From Phallusia mammillata (Eukaryota > Chordata > Ascidiacea > Phlebobranchia > Ascidiidae), in the NCBI GenBank assembly GCA_003260075.1, contig QLIY01000025.1, positions 226,867 to 290,866 on the forward strand: a stretch of 64,000 nucleotides of DNA, written 5' to 3'. Both the position numbers and the translations under genes were made by a program. The notes under the pieces are model-generated. The model was not told where the DNA came from. It worked only from the letters and a program-made list of their open reading frames with translations, and made no database searches. This document shows positions 37,301-49,558 of the stretch, piece after piece; position 1 is the stretch's first letter, and every line of letters starts with the position of its first letter.

Positions 37301-39539
37301 ATAACTAAAAACATCGATTCAGGTTGCTTATAAAACGCTTATTTAACGGTGGCATTTTAGATATTCGTACAGATCAAAAACGTTCACGAAATCGTTGCAA
37401 TACAACACTAAAAATCCCAAACAAATTTTGACATCGGATGCGTTCTACGACATGGTGGAACGGCTTTCACGGCCCAAACAAAGTGACCAACTTCTTTCTG
37501 TACAAACTCCTAAAGGTAGAAAAACTGTTGCTNNNNNNNNNNNNNNNNNNNNNNNNNNNNNNNNNNNNNNNNNNNNNNNNNNNNNNNNNNNNNNNNNNNN
37601 NNNNNNNNNNNNNNNNNNNNNNNNNNNNNNNNNNNNNNNNNNNNNNNNNNNNNNNNNNNNNNNNNNNNNNNNNNNNNNNNNNNNNNNNNNNNNNNNNNNN
37701 NNNNNNNNNNNNNNNNNNNNNNNNNNNNNNNNNNNNNNNNNNNNNNNNNNNNNNNNNNNNNNNNNNNNNNNNNNNNNNNNNNNNNNNNNNNNNNNNNNNN
37801 NNNNNNNNNNNNNNNNNNNNNNNNNNNNNNNNNNNNNNNNNNNNNNNNNNNNNNNNNNNNNNNNNNNNNNNNNNNNNNNNNNNNNNNNNNNNNNNNNNNN
37901 NNNNNNNNNNNNNNNNNNNNNNNNNNNNNNNNNNNNNNNNNNNNNNNNNNNNNNNNNNNNNNNNNNNNNNNNNNNNNNNNNNNNNNNNNNNNNNNNNNNN
38001 NNNNNNNNNNNNNNNNNNNNNNNNNNNNNNNNNNNNNNNNNNNNNNNNNNNNNNNNNNNNNNNNNNNNNNNNNNNNNNNNNNNNNNNNNNNNNNNNNNNN
38101 NNNNNNNNNNNNNNNNNNNNNNNNNNNNNNNNNNNNNNNNNNNNNNNNNNNNNNNNNNNNNNNNNNNNNNNNNNNNNNNNNNNNNNNNNTATTAAACAAA
38201 AACCTGCTTTTGTAGGCAGCACATGAGATCTATGCCACATTGGAAGGGCCCACATATGGCGAAAATGAACATCCGTTGCCCATGGTTGATGAAATGATTA
38301 CGGCTCTTCGGCAGTCGTTTTGTCCACGTAGTGTACAAGCAAAACTTCAAACCAAACATCGCACTAACCCTAACGTTTGCCAAACAAGAGAAAAAAATGC
38401 CAGTAGAAGTGTCACAGGAATGATTGTGGAACACTATCAGTGCGATGAAAGGTATTCAGTAATAACTAAAAACATCGATTCAGGTTGCTTATAAAACGCT
38501 TATTTAACGGTGGCATTTTAGATATTCGTACAGATCAAAAACGTTCACGAAATCGTTGCAATACAACACTAAAAATCCCAAACAAATTTTGACATCGGAT
38601 GCGTTCTACGACATGGTGGAACGGCTTTCACGGCCCAAACAAAGTGACCAACTTCTTTCTGTACAAACTCCTAAAGGTAGAAAAACTGTTGCTGCTTTTT
38701 TGGTTTCGTATGAAAATGGAAACTTTTTTATTTAACTCATGAAACTGTTAACAAAAATATAACATGTGAAGTCAAAATAGTTTTTTTGCTACTTGCTACT
38801 TTAGATCAGATGAGAAGGGGCAGGGAATCTTTGCCTAAAGTGATTTCGAAGCACAACTGCTGTCCCGAAATACCCCAGATATCCGGTCCCACAATGACAC
38901 TTAGCGATCAGTTTAAACAAGTCAATCGACTCACTAGAGGAGCTGCAGATAAAACACCTGACTGTAAACGAACTGGAGACAAAAAGAGCAAGAAATACGG
39001 AATCGTATGTTCATTTACCTGGACTGGCTACTAAGGACTTGCCTGCGAAAAACAAAACATTATTGAAATTTCATCATATACTAAGTTCACGTTTCTCGTT
39101 GTGTACCGCAGAACATTGATATATCTGATCAAAAACAACATGGTCATAGTAATACCGTTAAATACATAAACAATTGCATTATGTACAAAAGTGCCCACTG
39201 CTCTTGTTAACTGCATGGTTTGCTCGCTACAAAACACACTAAATTTGTCAACTTGAACAACGAAACAAAAGCAGCGTTCAAAACTTAAATTTCTTGATCG
39301 CTCATGCGGAAAGCAAATCCTTGTGCGGTAAAGCGCATCCTTTTGTGATGTAACAAACCCCACGGGAGCAATCCATTTTAGGTTGTCCTGTAACCTCATG
39401 TGCATAGTGTTGATTAGTTGTACTGCTGTGCTAAGTAAAGTGATTTGTTTTGCAGATAATGTGTTTTACCCCAGGTGCTTTATTGTGTGGTACAAAAGGC
39501 CAATCAATGATGATAGTTGAGAATAAATCACGTGTGTGA
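34333..39539 (+). CDS. Unrecognised 663-residue protein with possible N-myristoylation site
   Basis: I do not recognise this family. Exons 34333-34408, 34769-35052, 35108-35169, 35231-35540, 35616-35762, 35820-35862, 36066-36276, 36344-36442, 36508-36592, 37055-37290, 37361-37515, 38805-39004 and 39456-39539 join with consistent phases. It starts MGSGWSN, a context allowing glycine-2 myristoylation. An acidic, serine-rich region (SNFADDEGFDANIAPRLW) and a basic region (SSKRKQCKRQKRIRCEK) follow. The C-terminal half repeats short predicted helices with a V/M-x-R-L core: VMTQRQVHDVVDRLYS, LSHTLDQVVARLEN, LTSDAFYDMVERLSR and MTLSDQFKQVNRLTR. No transmembrane segment or enzyme motif is seen. The 37029-37532 part, with two exons, is repeated after an n gap and counted once. 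Exon 6 and the last exon are the least certain. A cytoskeletal or ciliary scaffold is only a guess. Confidence 0.72.
37029..38693. repeat. 504-bp duplication flanking a 657-n gap
   Basis: Sequence 37029-37532, holding exons 10 and 11 of the divergent gene, is repeated at 38190-38693 with almost no change (CCGCTG against CCGTTG). The gap 37533-38189 lies between. The second copy is the one continuous with exon 12. This looks like two overlapping contigs placed side by side. Confidence 0.88.
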
Positions 39540-41387
39540 GGTAAAGGTTTAAAAAACGTAAATCAAAGAAAAGCATATCTATGCAAAAAATGTGTTAGAG
39601 TAAAACTAAGCATTATTTAGGTATCAGGTTTAAACACGAATATTTTTGTTGAAACAGTACAAACAGCCTAGCACTTTTCAGGGTGGTTGGTAATTGCGAA
39701 AAAGATTCAACTCGCAGAAAATGCTACGTTTTTACTGCGCATTCTGAAGCCTAACTAATAAGATGATATGTTTCCACCACTTTCGTGAGCAATTGACCAG
39801 AACGCAAAGTCAGTTTTTTGGTGGAAGGGTATAAATCACGGCGAAGAAGACTTAATCGAGCGTGACAACTCCCTTTTGCGCAACGCAGTCCAGCAATTTG
39901 GGTCGAATCGTCTTCCTATCGAGCGAAAGGTTTTTGCATGGGGCCTGTAATTGAATCGTTAGTCATTGGCAAACAAGGTGACGCGCCATCAGCAAATATT
40001 GAAGCGCATTAGTTGGATCGCCGCGGTTTTGCCGAGGCCACAGGAATAAGAAAAAGGGCTTCCCGTGGAGTACCAAGCATTTCAACCCTCCTGTAAGCCT
40101 GAATTTGCTTGAAGGCAAAAGGAAAATGGGAGGAAGAAAGTGTATTAGTGTATACGTTTGTCGTATATATGTTTTGCTTTAAGTTCAGGTTCAGGAGAAA
40201 TATTTGACTACTCGCATTTTTTGTGGCGCTTAGACCTAACCAATTTTTTAAAGGTAGCTTTTTTCAGCGTTTGCACCTAAGGGGCTTCTGCTATACTATT
40301 TTGACCTCGTTGTATTGGTCTGCGGGTTCAAACTGTAGGCATGAAAATGGGTATTTATAATACGCAATTCGACGACCAGTCCGAATACAGACGATTGTTT
40401 TGAAAAGAAATCCAAAAACAACCGAAGCCTCACGGCAGCCGCACGCAACTTTTAGTAAAAAGCATAACAAACCCGAATTTTATGAAACATCCCCTGACGA
40501 AGCGGGCCAGGAAAAGCAAATGCTTTGTTTGCTGTGGAGGCGTGGAAAGATTGATACTTGGCCAAAATACTTGGTGCTTTAATGTGGTGGGTTTTTATGG
40601 GTCCGACATAGTTTTCAGTTTCCACATTAGGCAACTTATGTTTTTTGGTGTTACACTTGTAACACTTTAATTTTTTGTACGGTAAAACTCAAAATCGATT
40701 CTACACGTTTACACGGCATATTTCCACTATTGACTAACGTGTTTGTGGCTTCAACAACAGTTCTCTCGTTCGTCGAGGGATTTAAACAAATACCGGAGCG
40801 CCTATGTTAATGTTTAATCACGTTTATTGCTTTGTGAAGCTGGTCCTGTAGCAGAACATCGTGTCCCACTTGTGTTATTACGTCTTTTGGTTCCGTTTGA
40901 GATTGTGTGATTGATACTACCTGCAAAACAGCTCATGTATAATTCATGAAGTGTGCCCAACTAACTGCTTGTCGTAGCTCTAATCCTATTTCTGTTCCGT
41001 AGCCTAATTACGGCAGATCTTAGTTTTGTTAAATGTTCACCAGATTTTTGTGATGTACATGGATGCTTTGGTATATATGTCAGAGGGACAACAAAATTAT
41101 TTAGGTTTCTGCGTCGCAGTGATTTACGAAATCCTAATGCAGACATTCTTATATTTCCAAGTCAGGGAACAAACATAATACCCAAGCTTTGAGCTGGCTT
41201 TTGTGTTGTAGTTGTAGTCTCCACGGGAGTGTACAATTTACTTTGCTGTGGCCAGTGGACGAAGGCAGACTGATTAGGAGTGCTTCTGAGATGATTAACC
41301 GTCTTTCTTGGGCCGCAAATCCCCGTCAAGGGACGTAAATACAGCCCTCCACACAAGCAAGCCTTTGGGAATAGGACTTTGGTGGTC
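39540..41387. other. Intergenic region between the divergent gene and F-spondin
   Basis: No convincing exon or RNA gene is visible. Short open frames (for example 40400-40670) lack coding character. The F-spondin promoter and 5' UTR should lie in the right part; a GGGTATAAATC word occurs near 39828 but is 1.5 kb from the start codon, so I do not assign it. Confidence 0.5.
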
Positions 41388-44300
41388 ATGCAGTCGTTTG
41401 GTACTACGGTGTTTCTGCTACTGGCTGTTACTGGATCCCATGGTGGTCGTTTTCTGTCAGACAAACATTATCGCCTGGACTGTAATGGAAGTCCCCCGCA
41501 GCGTTACTTTTCCACTCCTCGCAGCGGGGACAACGGGTTCCACTTACGGATAGAGGGTGCCCCCGAGTTCTATGAGCCTGAGAGGGAATATGTCGGTAAG
41601 ATTTGTTCAATCTTGATTTAGCCATACTTGTTTACCGCCATAATCACCGTTTCAAATTTACGCAGTGACCTTACAAAGCACACTGCCAAGCAGTTTTCGT
41701 GGGTTTGCTATTAGATCAACAAGCAGTGAAGATTCGTCCCTATCCGCAGGATATTTTACGGTAAAATGGAATAGTACTTCGATAAGGTTTGTTTTTGCAG
41801 AAGTATCATGAATGTTAACATACATTTTTTCAGCCCGTGAACCCTTTTACAACCCGTACACTCGATTCGTGTAATCATGTAACCACACACGTCAGCAATG
41901 GCAAAAAGACGCGGGTTTCGACCAGGTGGCGGGCTCCATCTAGTGGATATGGCTGCGTTACGATTTCAGCTACTGTGATTCAAAAAGGTAAAGTGAATAG
42001 CCTGTAAAAACATGTTAATCACTGAAAAACCGCTTTATGTATTCACAAACCACCAGCGTCAAACACAGTTTTTTGGATAACCTAAAATTCCATTTTAGGC
42101 TCAATTTGGTTTCAAAATACCGGCCGTTTATCATTGGAAATATGTGAGGCAGTGAAGACAACGTCACCGACCAGCGGTAACCCGGAATGCTGTGCATGTG
42201 GTAGCGCTACTTATCGAATGACGTTTTATGGTCTGTGGTCGCCTCAAACGCACCCGAAAGACTATCCTGGTAAGCGTTAAGCTTTAAAGAAGGTGCATTT
42301 TTAACGTTTGTATTGTAACTATACAATGTTACAGAAATGTTAATTTCCCAGAGTTAAAAAAGATATACTTTATACTGTTTATATAACACATATCAACGTT
42401 GGGTTCAATTTACCTTTCATATCATTTTTGTTTTTCTGCCTCATTTGACTTGGCTTGACTTGGCTAAATTTACAAATATGTTCTAAATCCACACGGCCTT
42501 AAACAGATTGTATTTGAATTCTTTTCTAGAATATTCTACACATTGGTCCAACGTTGTTGGGGCATCGCACAGCTTACGCTATTCAATATGGGATTACGGG
42601 GAGCTGTCCAGTCCTGCCGTACAGAAAGTCGCGGAATGGGGTTGGCCAAATGACGTCGAAACGGAAGTGAGGTCACAGGGTGATGATGTAATGTCGGTAA
42701 TAAAAACCAAAGCCCAGTGGCCGGCATACGAACCCAGAAACATGTACGTCGATATTTCTTGTCTAATCGTAAGCAAATCACTAACGGTAACGTACATTGA
42801 CATTATCTATTCATGTGGTTAGACGTTCTCCACCATCAGACACGTTTACAGTTGATCGCAAGCATCCATTGGTATCCCTTCTCACCATGTTAGGCCCGAG
42901 TCCCGACTGGAACGTTGGCATCACTAAAGAATCAATGTGCACTGTAGAGTGTGGGTGGGCAGGCCAAAGAACGTAAGTCTTACTACAACCAATTTCTCAA
43001 CCCACTATCAAATATAAACTGGCAAACAAAAACAAAGGAGCCATGGCTTTAAGACATTCACGACGAGCTTATGATACCAAATCAGTCACTCGGCTTCATA
43101 ATGGAACAAAATACACGCTGCAATGTTTCTTTAGATATAATTTAACGCCATGGGATGCTGGAACTGACAATGGTGTCAGCTATATGTCACCCAACTCCCC
43201 AACTGTCCCACACGAAAGCATTCGTCCCCTCACCACCTCTGACCACCCCGAGTCGCCATTCTACAATCCGAATGGTGGTCCCATTCGACCCGTTGCAAAA
43301 GTTGTAATTAACAGAATTTCCCTAGAGGTGAGAATAAAACAATATGCTTGTGAAACTTTTTACTCCATAGAACATTTCTGTAAAGTTGATTTTGTTTTCC
43401 TTCAGGGTGAATCTTGCGGACAAAACGAAGAACTTCCGATTGACAGTGATTTTGATGTCACAGTTGCGTCGAGTTCCGAATCTAACGATGTCCAACCGTG
43501 CATGTACAGCCCATGGGGTGACTGGTCTAACTGTGGGGTTACATGTGGCTGGGGAATAAAAGTACGTTTTACTACGGTTTACCACTTCTTCTGTACATAA
43601 AAACGCAAACCACCAATTTATCTAAAAATAGACTCGAAGCAGAATGGTGAAGGCACAAACTGGTGCAACTGCGTGCGAGGCTACTATGGCCAAGGAGATA
43701 TGCAAAGGCAGCGGTACATGTGAAAACAGCAACGAAGTAACCGTATGCATATATTCAGGTATTTTTCAATGGGGCTAGAACTTTTTTATGGCAACTGGAT
43801 GTTTTAATATATGTAATCGTTTTGTAGACTGGGCCACTTGGTCGAGCTGTGGAGTCACGTGTGGTAACGCTACGCAATTCAGGTCACGTGTTTTGCAGTG
43901 GCCATCCGAAGAAAGATATTGTCACGAACCACTAAAAGGTAATAACACATTATCTACACCAGCGGTTCCCAAACTGGGGTCCGCGGTCCTTTAGGGGTCC
44001 GTGAGGCAATTTTGGGGGGACCGCGAAGCGGTTGAAGTAATTCTATAATCTTATTTGGCGTCAGTTTGTGCCACTAAATAAGTATAAATCAAAGTAGAAT
44101 TGAGAATCAACCGTCTCCATTGCTTAACAACAGCCTTTATTGAATGACAATTATCAAAAATGTAATTGTTCGCGCACAATTGTAGTGCATTTGTCCTGTT
44201 TGTGATGTCACAAGCTGTGTTTGGATGACTTTTATGCGCAATTTTGCATAACTGGCTAAAATCCTGCAATCAACTTTCGTTTTTATGAAATACATATTTA

Positions 44301-46822
44301 GGCTCAAGGACCGCGAGCCCTCAAAATAATGGCAAAGGGACCGTTTTGACAAAAATATGAAAAAGTTTGGGAACCGCTGATCTACACCAACTACCAGTTT
44401 TAATGGTTTTGCTGGAACAACATTAAGAATCTTCGTCTGCGAGATTGGTTTACATAAAACTACAGTTTGATGTAATTACAGAAATGACATCGTGTGCACT
44501 TGAACAATGTCCAACTCAACAAGACTGCCAGTATTCTCCATGGAGTAGGTGGATGCCTTGTTCAGTTACTTGTGGTTTCGGCCAAACGCTGCGCAAAAGG
44601 TGAGACTCGTAAATATCAGGCCCCATTTTACAGTGGGCACCCATCTTTACCTATGTACTTCTCTTTTTTAATCTTTACCTATTTACTTCTTTTTTGACAA
44701 CGCAAAATCGTTTCAAATATTCCTCGAATGTAAACACACGATTTACGTTGCAACTGCCTGATTTGCTTAAAGTTTTGGTTAACCCGGTGACCTAAAGTAA
44801 ATAATATCGTCCCACATTTTGACGAATGGTACAAGGCAAAGTTTCGATTTTTAGCTGTGCAAACTGTTTGTACCTTACCTTGCTGTTATTCCCTTGTCAC
44901 TGTTAATGGTAACCAGATTGAACTTCATTTTGAACGTGTTGTTTTTAAGGTTTATCGTTTCCCATGTTGGTGACGAAAGCCACTGCACCAAACCACTCAT
45001 GCAAAACAGCGAGTGCCTCAGGTCGATGACGTGCGAAGAGAGATCAGGTGAGGTGACGCTTTCATTTCTAATAAGAATGAAGGTGGACTTTGTATGTTTT
45101 AAATGGGGAAGTTATACTCGTTTCTTGGTTTCTCTCAGCAGAACCTGATTCGTCTGACTGTACATATTCCCCTTGGACTGATTGGTCTGCTTGCCCAGTC
45201 ACGTGCGGCGTCGGTCAAGCGTCAAGAAAGCGAATGCTCGTCAGCTCAAGTAATACAACTACATCATGCCGAGACTTTGAAATGGAGAACTCAAAATGCA
45301 TGACGTCGGCTTCATGCTTGGACGAAGATGAGCAATTGAGCGCACCGACATGCTCTTACTCTGATTGGTCGGAATGGATGCCTTGTACGGTGTCGTGTGG
45401 TACTGGCGCCACCTTACGGAAGAAGTTTTTGCTTGGTAAATCTGATTAAGAAAAAAAGTTTGTGCTGTGTGACTAAGCTTTAGAAATTGACAGGTTCCAA
45501 TGCTAATGGAATATGTGATGGTATTTTAATGGAGCAAACTTTGTGTTACAAAGCGCCGTGCGATGTTTCCACCACAAGTGAATGTGTCTACGCGTCTTGG
45601 TCGCCGTGGATGCCATGTTCTGTTACCTGTGGCAAAGGTGCTTTTTTGTAAAGGTTGATTTTGACTTGACATACATATGTTGTACATTCAACGATTTTTA
45701 GGCGAAACTTTAAGAAAGCGATTCTTGAATGGAGATGCCAACCCCGAGAGTTGCGAAGCTTTTCAGATGGAAACAAATATTTGCATGATGACCTGTGCAG
45801 TAGACACGCCATCGCCTTGCGAGTACGCTGATTGGTCACCTTGGATGCCGTGCAACGCACCATGTGGCCAATCAGGAGAAACTCTTCGAAAAAAGTAAGT
45901 AACATAAATTCTGCATTAAAATAAAACAGTTCTTACGTAACTCCATTTTGTTGCAGGATGCTGACGTCAGCCTCGACTGAATGTGATGCGGTTGTTATGG
46001 AAACTAAATCTTGTGTGTCTCCGCCCTGTCCTGAAGGTTAGCCTGTAAAAGTAAACTTTATGCAAAATGTGTCAACGTTATTATCTGAATTCTAGACGCC
46101 CTAAATTTAAACATTGTATCACAGTTCTGTAGGAAACTGTAAACCAGGAACACTGAAGATAAATTGGTAGCATTGATGCATAAAACTTATGTCCTGCTTT
46201 TTCACATTCGCATCGTTTAATTTGTTTTTAGCGCAATGCGTGCTACAAGCATGGCAGCCGTGGAGTAGATGTTCGACCACTTGCGGCAGCAGAGGCACCA
46301 AAACCCGGTTACGATTTCCTGCCAATGGAACCGCGATGGTTAATTGCGATGCAACAAAATTATCGGAAAAAGCAAGATGCCGCAATCCACGTTGTGGTAA
46401 GTTTTTTATTCAAAACAAAATCCTTCGTGTGCCGCGTAAGACTCCAAATTGACGGCTTTAAACTTTGTCAATCCTGTTTATTGCGCAACTGGTATTTTTT
46501 TTCACGGGGTTCGAACCCAGGGCGCTCCCGGGGACGAATCCCGATCAGGTTTTTTATGTCTGTATGTGGGCCAGGCGCGTCGGAACATTCGGCCAAGATC
46601 TTGTCCCACTGGTATTTAATAAACCAATGCTTTACAGGGCGAGCTTGTGTGTTAAGTGAATGGGGGTCATGGACGGTATGTGGCGTTACGTGCAAAGCAG
46701 GAAAACTTTACGGATACCAGATTCGGCGCCGAAGAGTTTTGACCCGACCCCGCGGAAGAGGCCGAAGATGCGGTCCTAGAAAGGAGAAGAAGAAATGCTT
46801 GTGTCCCACTATTGCCACATGA
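41388..46822 (+). CDS. SPON1: F-spondin (spondin-1) with nine thrombospondin type 1 repeats
   Basis: F-spondin is a secreted matrix protein that guides axons and cells. Eighteen exons (41388-41595, 41666-41760, 41834-41987, 42099-42269, 42530-42743, 42823-42972, 43135-43327, 43406-43561, 43632-43758, 43828-43938, 44482-44599, 44950-45047, 45142-45435, 45494-45637, 45702-45894, 45957-46036, 46232-46396, 46638-46822) give 951 residues with every phase matching. A signal peptide (FGTTVFLLLAVTGSHG) precedes a reeler domain (SSFRGFAIRS) and a spondin_N domain (HWSNVVGASHS, VDRKHPLVSLLTMLGPSPDW, TPWDAGTDNGVSYMSPNSP). Nine TSRs follow with W-x-x-W C-mannosylation motifs (WGDW, WATW, WSRW, WTDW, WSEW, WSPW twice, WQPW, WGSW) and SCG/TCG cores; vertebrate spondin-1 has six. 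The last repeat has a basic insert (RRRRVLTRPRGRGRR) that could bind heparin. The ATG at 41388 is preferred because it leads directly into the signal peptide. AATAAA at 46977. Confidence 0.96.
43960..44379. mobile_element. hAT-like MITE, 420 bp, in an F-spondin intron
   Basis: Termini CAGCGGTTCCCAAACTGGGG and AGTTTGGGAACCGCTG with a perfect 8-bp duplication ATCTACAC (43952-43959, 44380-44387). Internal GGGGTCCG words resemble the element at 2635-3056. Confidence 0.92.
46498..46607 (-). mobile_element. tRNA-derived SINE, about 110 bp, in the last F-spondin intron
   Basis: On the minus strand a B-box-like GGGTTCGAACCCCGTG and an A-box-like TTGGCCGAATG with nearby GACGCGCC resemble a Ser/Leu-type tRNA. 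The plus strand starts with a T run, equal to an A tail on the minus strand. A 10-bp direct repeat ACTGGTATTT flanks it (46488-46497 and 46608-46617), which supports retroposition. Confidence 0.75.
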
Positions 46823-47682
46823 ACGGGACTTATGCCATTAAACTGATGCTTGTAAAATAGAGAAAGCGTGCCGGGTTGGATAGAGATGCGTGAAAACACA
46901 AGTACTTGTGTTTCCTTTTATATGAGGCCCGATTTTTGTATGCTTCGTTTCTTGGACGACGACTGTTGCTTTTTCAATAAAATTGCATTTCAAAAAATGT
47001 CTGCTAGAGTGATCAGTTTAATCCGAGCTTAAGTTACGGAAAGTGGTTGCATACAACGAAAATACGCTTGGTTTGTGTTATTTCAGTCATTGCTATATTT
47101 CACCTTTCTATTTTGTTCTAAAACATTGGTTTTGGCTCTTTGTTCGCGTCCAAAGAGGAACCAATCATCAATTTACAGCGACAGGCAAAAAGAACAGTTC
47201 CTGTTTTGCATATGTCGTTGCACAATTCAGTGTTTAAACTTAAGTAAATAAAAATGGTCAGCACGTACGCTGTTATAAACGTAACAAGTAGTTGCAGTAT
47301 GTATTTTAAAACAAACAAAGTAGGCCTATAACACATCAGCAAATACCGTCGACAAAGGACAACAGTTTAGTTGGAGTTGAGGAACCGAAACGCGATTGCA
47401 ACACTTTTGGTCGATTCGGTTCCTGTTTCACTCATTAATATGTTACGACACCAAACAAACCACGTCAGTTCAGACACGGATTTGACAAGGAAAGCAGCAG
47501 AGTGTTTTTTGGATAACAGAAGGGTCGTTATTTTTTGTAAACTCTTTAATGTGCCTTTTGCAAGAATTCTTTCGTGTCATAGTTTAGCTGCACTATAACT
47601 GAAAAGTTTAACAGTATATTCTTTATATTGAAGCAATCTAATATATCTTGTAGATTACAAGATTCTTAGCAAATACGATAAA
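46823..47682. other. F-spondin 3' UTR and intergenic DNA
   Basis: A polyadenylation signal lies at 46977. An open stretch with a possible ATG around 47442-47520, followed by a GT, could be a 5' exon of the next gene, but nothing else supports it. Otherwise I see nothing. Confidence 0.4.
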
Positions 47683-49558
47683 ATGGTGGTTGCAGGTAAA
47701 AACCTAGCAGAAGACATCGAGGTCGACCCAAAGTCGGCAATAGACTTTCAGGCGCTACTAAAAAATCCTCAGTTTTTAAAATCGTTTACTGCTCTTGTGC
47801 AGAACCCGGGGAAGGCAGGTGAGCGGATTTTTGTTTGTTGTACTCCTTTGTAATAGAAATAAACACTATCTTTTTTTCTTTAGTTGTTTGTGATGACGAT
47901 GATACAGAAGAATTGTTGGTAAAGCAGCCAAAGGCAAAACCAGTGAAGGTGGTGACATGTTTGGTCGGTATTGACAAGGCTATCCGGTTCGACCTAGATT
48001 TCGGAGAAGAGAAAAGTCGTTCCTGGATTGTCAGAGACCACAAAGACTTAATTACCACAAAAACTGTCAAAATAGACGCCATCGGGTATGTAACTTTTTG
48101 ACGCAATCCCAAAATATCTTTACAGAATTATGTTGAAGCATTGAGCAATACATCAAATGATTTATTGCACATTTTGTATTTTAATGGTCTAAATCAGTGG
48201 TTCCCTACCTTTTTGACCTTGCGGCACCCTATCAAAGAGATAAATAGTTTGCGGCACCCTGGCAAAACTGGATCAGTTTTTTGAGGTTTCTGTATTTCAA
48301 ATAACTGTATGAAATAAGGAGCCGGGAATAACTGCGAGACGCGAAACTTGATACGCACTGAAACTCGGTTAGAAATAAATAAATTCCGCACTTAACGGGT
48401 TAAAAATAAATAATGGACTGCAATATTGCAATATATCGCGGCACCCTTGACCACTTCAATTGGCACCCCAGGGTGCCGCGGCACCCCGGTTGGGAACCAC
48501 TGGTCTAAATAATGACCTTTAAAATAAATTTGGATTTCATTTTTGAGTACCATTGCTATGCCAGTTTTACCTTGCATAAACTTTTGCGATGCATACCCAC
48601 AAAGCAATCTTTGTTTTAGAATGTTTAGTATAACTTATATGGTCCAACTCCATTAGATCAACGAATCAAGTTTCGTGTTTAATACGTGTTTTTTTATTTA
48701 GTTCCTGTTTGTGTTCTTTGCCTCTGCGTGTCCTCGTGCAAAGTCCACAAAACAAGGGTTTTGGTTCCTTGTTTGCAAAGCGGAATTAATTTCGTTTTGC
48801 AGTGACATGTGGTGTCAGGTGGTTATAAAACAGTTCCTGTTTTTTGTTAATATACGACATACCCTGTCATCAGCTGCACTGATGGGACCGATAGGCCAAA
48901 CAGTGCACTGTCTGCAGCCAACTTGTTATGTAATAGCTCTTGCTTTTGAACAACAGTTTCAAGCAAAATAGAAACGGTGTCACAAGAGCTATATTTAAAA
49001 TGGATGCAATCAACTCTTGCATTATGACCTGGATCGCTACTAAAGGCATACGCTTCTGTACTTTAATTGTCAGATATGTGTTCTCCAAAATTGTCATTCG
49101 TTTAAACCCTTTTGAAATTATCAATGTACTAAAGACTATGTAGGTAAAAAAAACTAGGTAAAAACTATTCGTTTGTCAATTTCAGGTGTGACAAAGTGGT
49201 GCTGAAAAATGTCTTTAGCAATGGATCCAGAAGTATTATCGAGATTGATCCTGATGGCGACAGTCACACTTGCTTGTTCGTAAATGAAGATCAGAGAATA
49301 AGGATCATCTATGTCGAAGGGCAGCTGGAAATCCTGGTTGACCACAAAATGGATATCGAGGGCTTTTCAGTGAAAAATGGTAACGCCAAAAGGCTGAAAT
49401 ACAACGTCAAGGGCAAGCTCTGTCCCGACAAATTGTTCGGGGATGATCACAACATGAAGGAAGATGAGCGACACAGCACTGATGGTTACGGTCCAGTTGA
49501 TCAACAGAAGTTAATGGCCGCCCTTCCAGCGGCTAAATCTCTTTTCTTTGGGGAGTAA
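47683..49558 (+). CDS. Unrecognised 236-residue acidic protein, three exons
   Basis: I do not recognise this family. Exons 47683-47818, 47884-48085 and 49186-49558 join in phase; the first ATG in the leading open exon is at 47683, though the open frame continues upstream to an acceptor-like TAG at 47653, so an extra 5' exon is possible. There is no signal peptide or membrane segment. After a short leader (AIDFQALLKNPQFLKSFTAL) comes an acidic linker (DDDDTEELL), then a region of alternating hydrophobic residues suggesting a beta-rich domain (VKVVTCLVGIDKAIRFDLDF, SIIEIDPDGDSHTCLFV, IRIIYVEGQLEILVDHKMD). The tail is charged (DDHNMKEDERHSTDG). AATAAA signals follow at 49868 and 49882. A MITE sits in intron 2. 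Confidence 0.75.
48195..48502. mobile_element. hAT-like MITE, 308 bp
   Basis: Termini CAGTGGTTCCCTACCTTTTT and CGGTTGGGAACCACTG, perfect 8-bp duplication GTCTAAAT (48187-48194, 48503-48510). Inner GCGGCACCC words are repeated near both ends. It lies in intron 2 of the gene at 47683-49558. Confidence 0.92.

Noticed and set aside
37395-38255. Open frames of about 230-266 codons across the 657-n gap
   Set aside because: Same reason: unknown bases cannot show a stop, and the edges are parts of exon 11 and the repeated exon 10.
40400-40670. Overlapping open frames between the unknown gene and F-spondin
   Set aside because: No start context, splice structure or recognisable motif; composition resembles the surrounding intergenic DNA.
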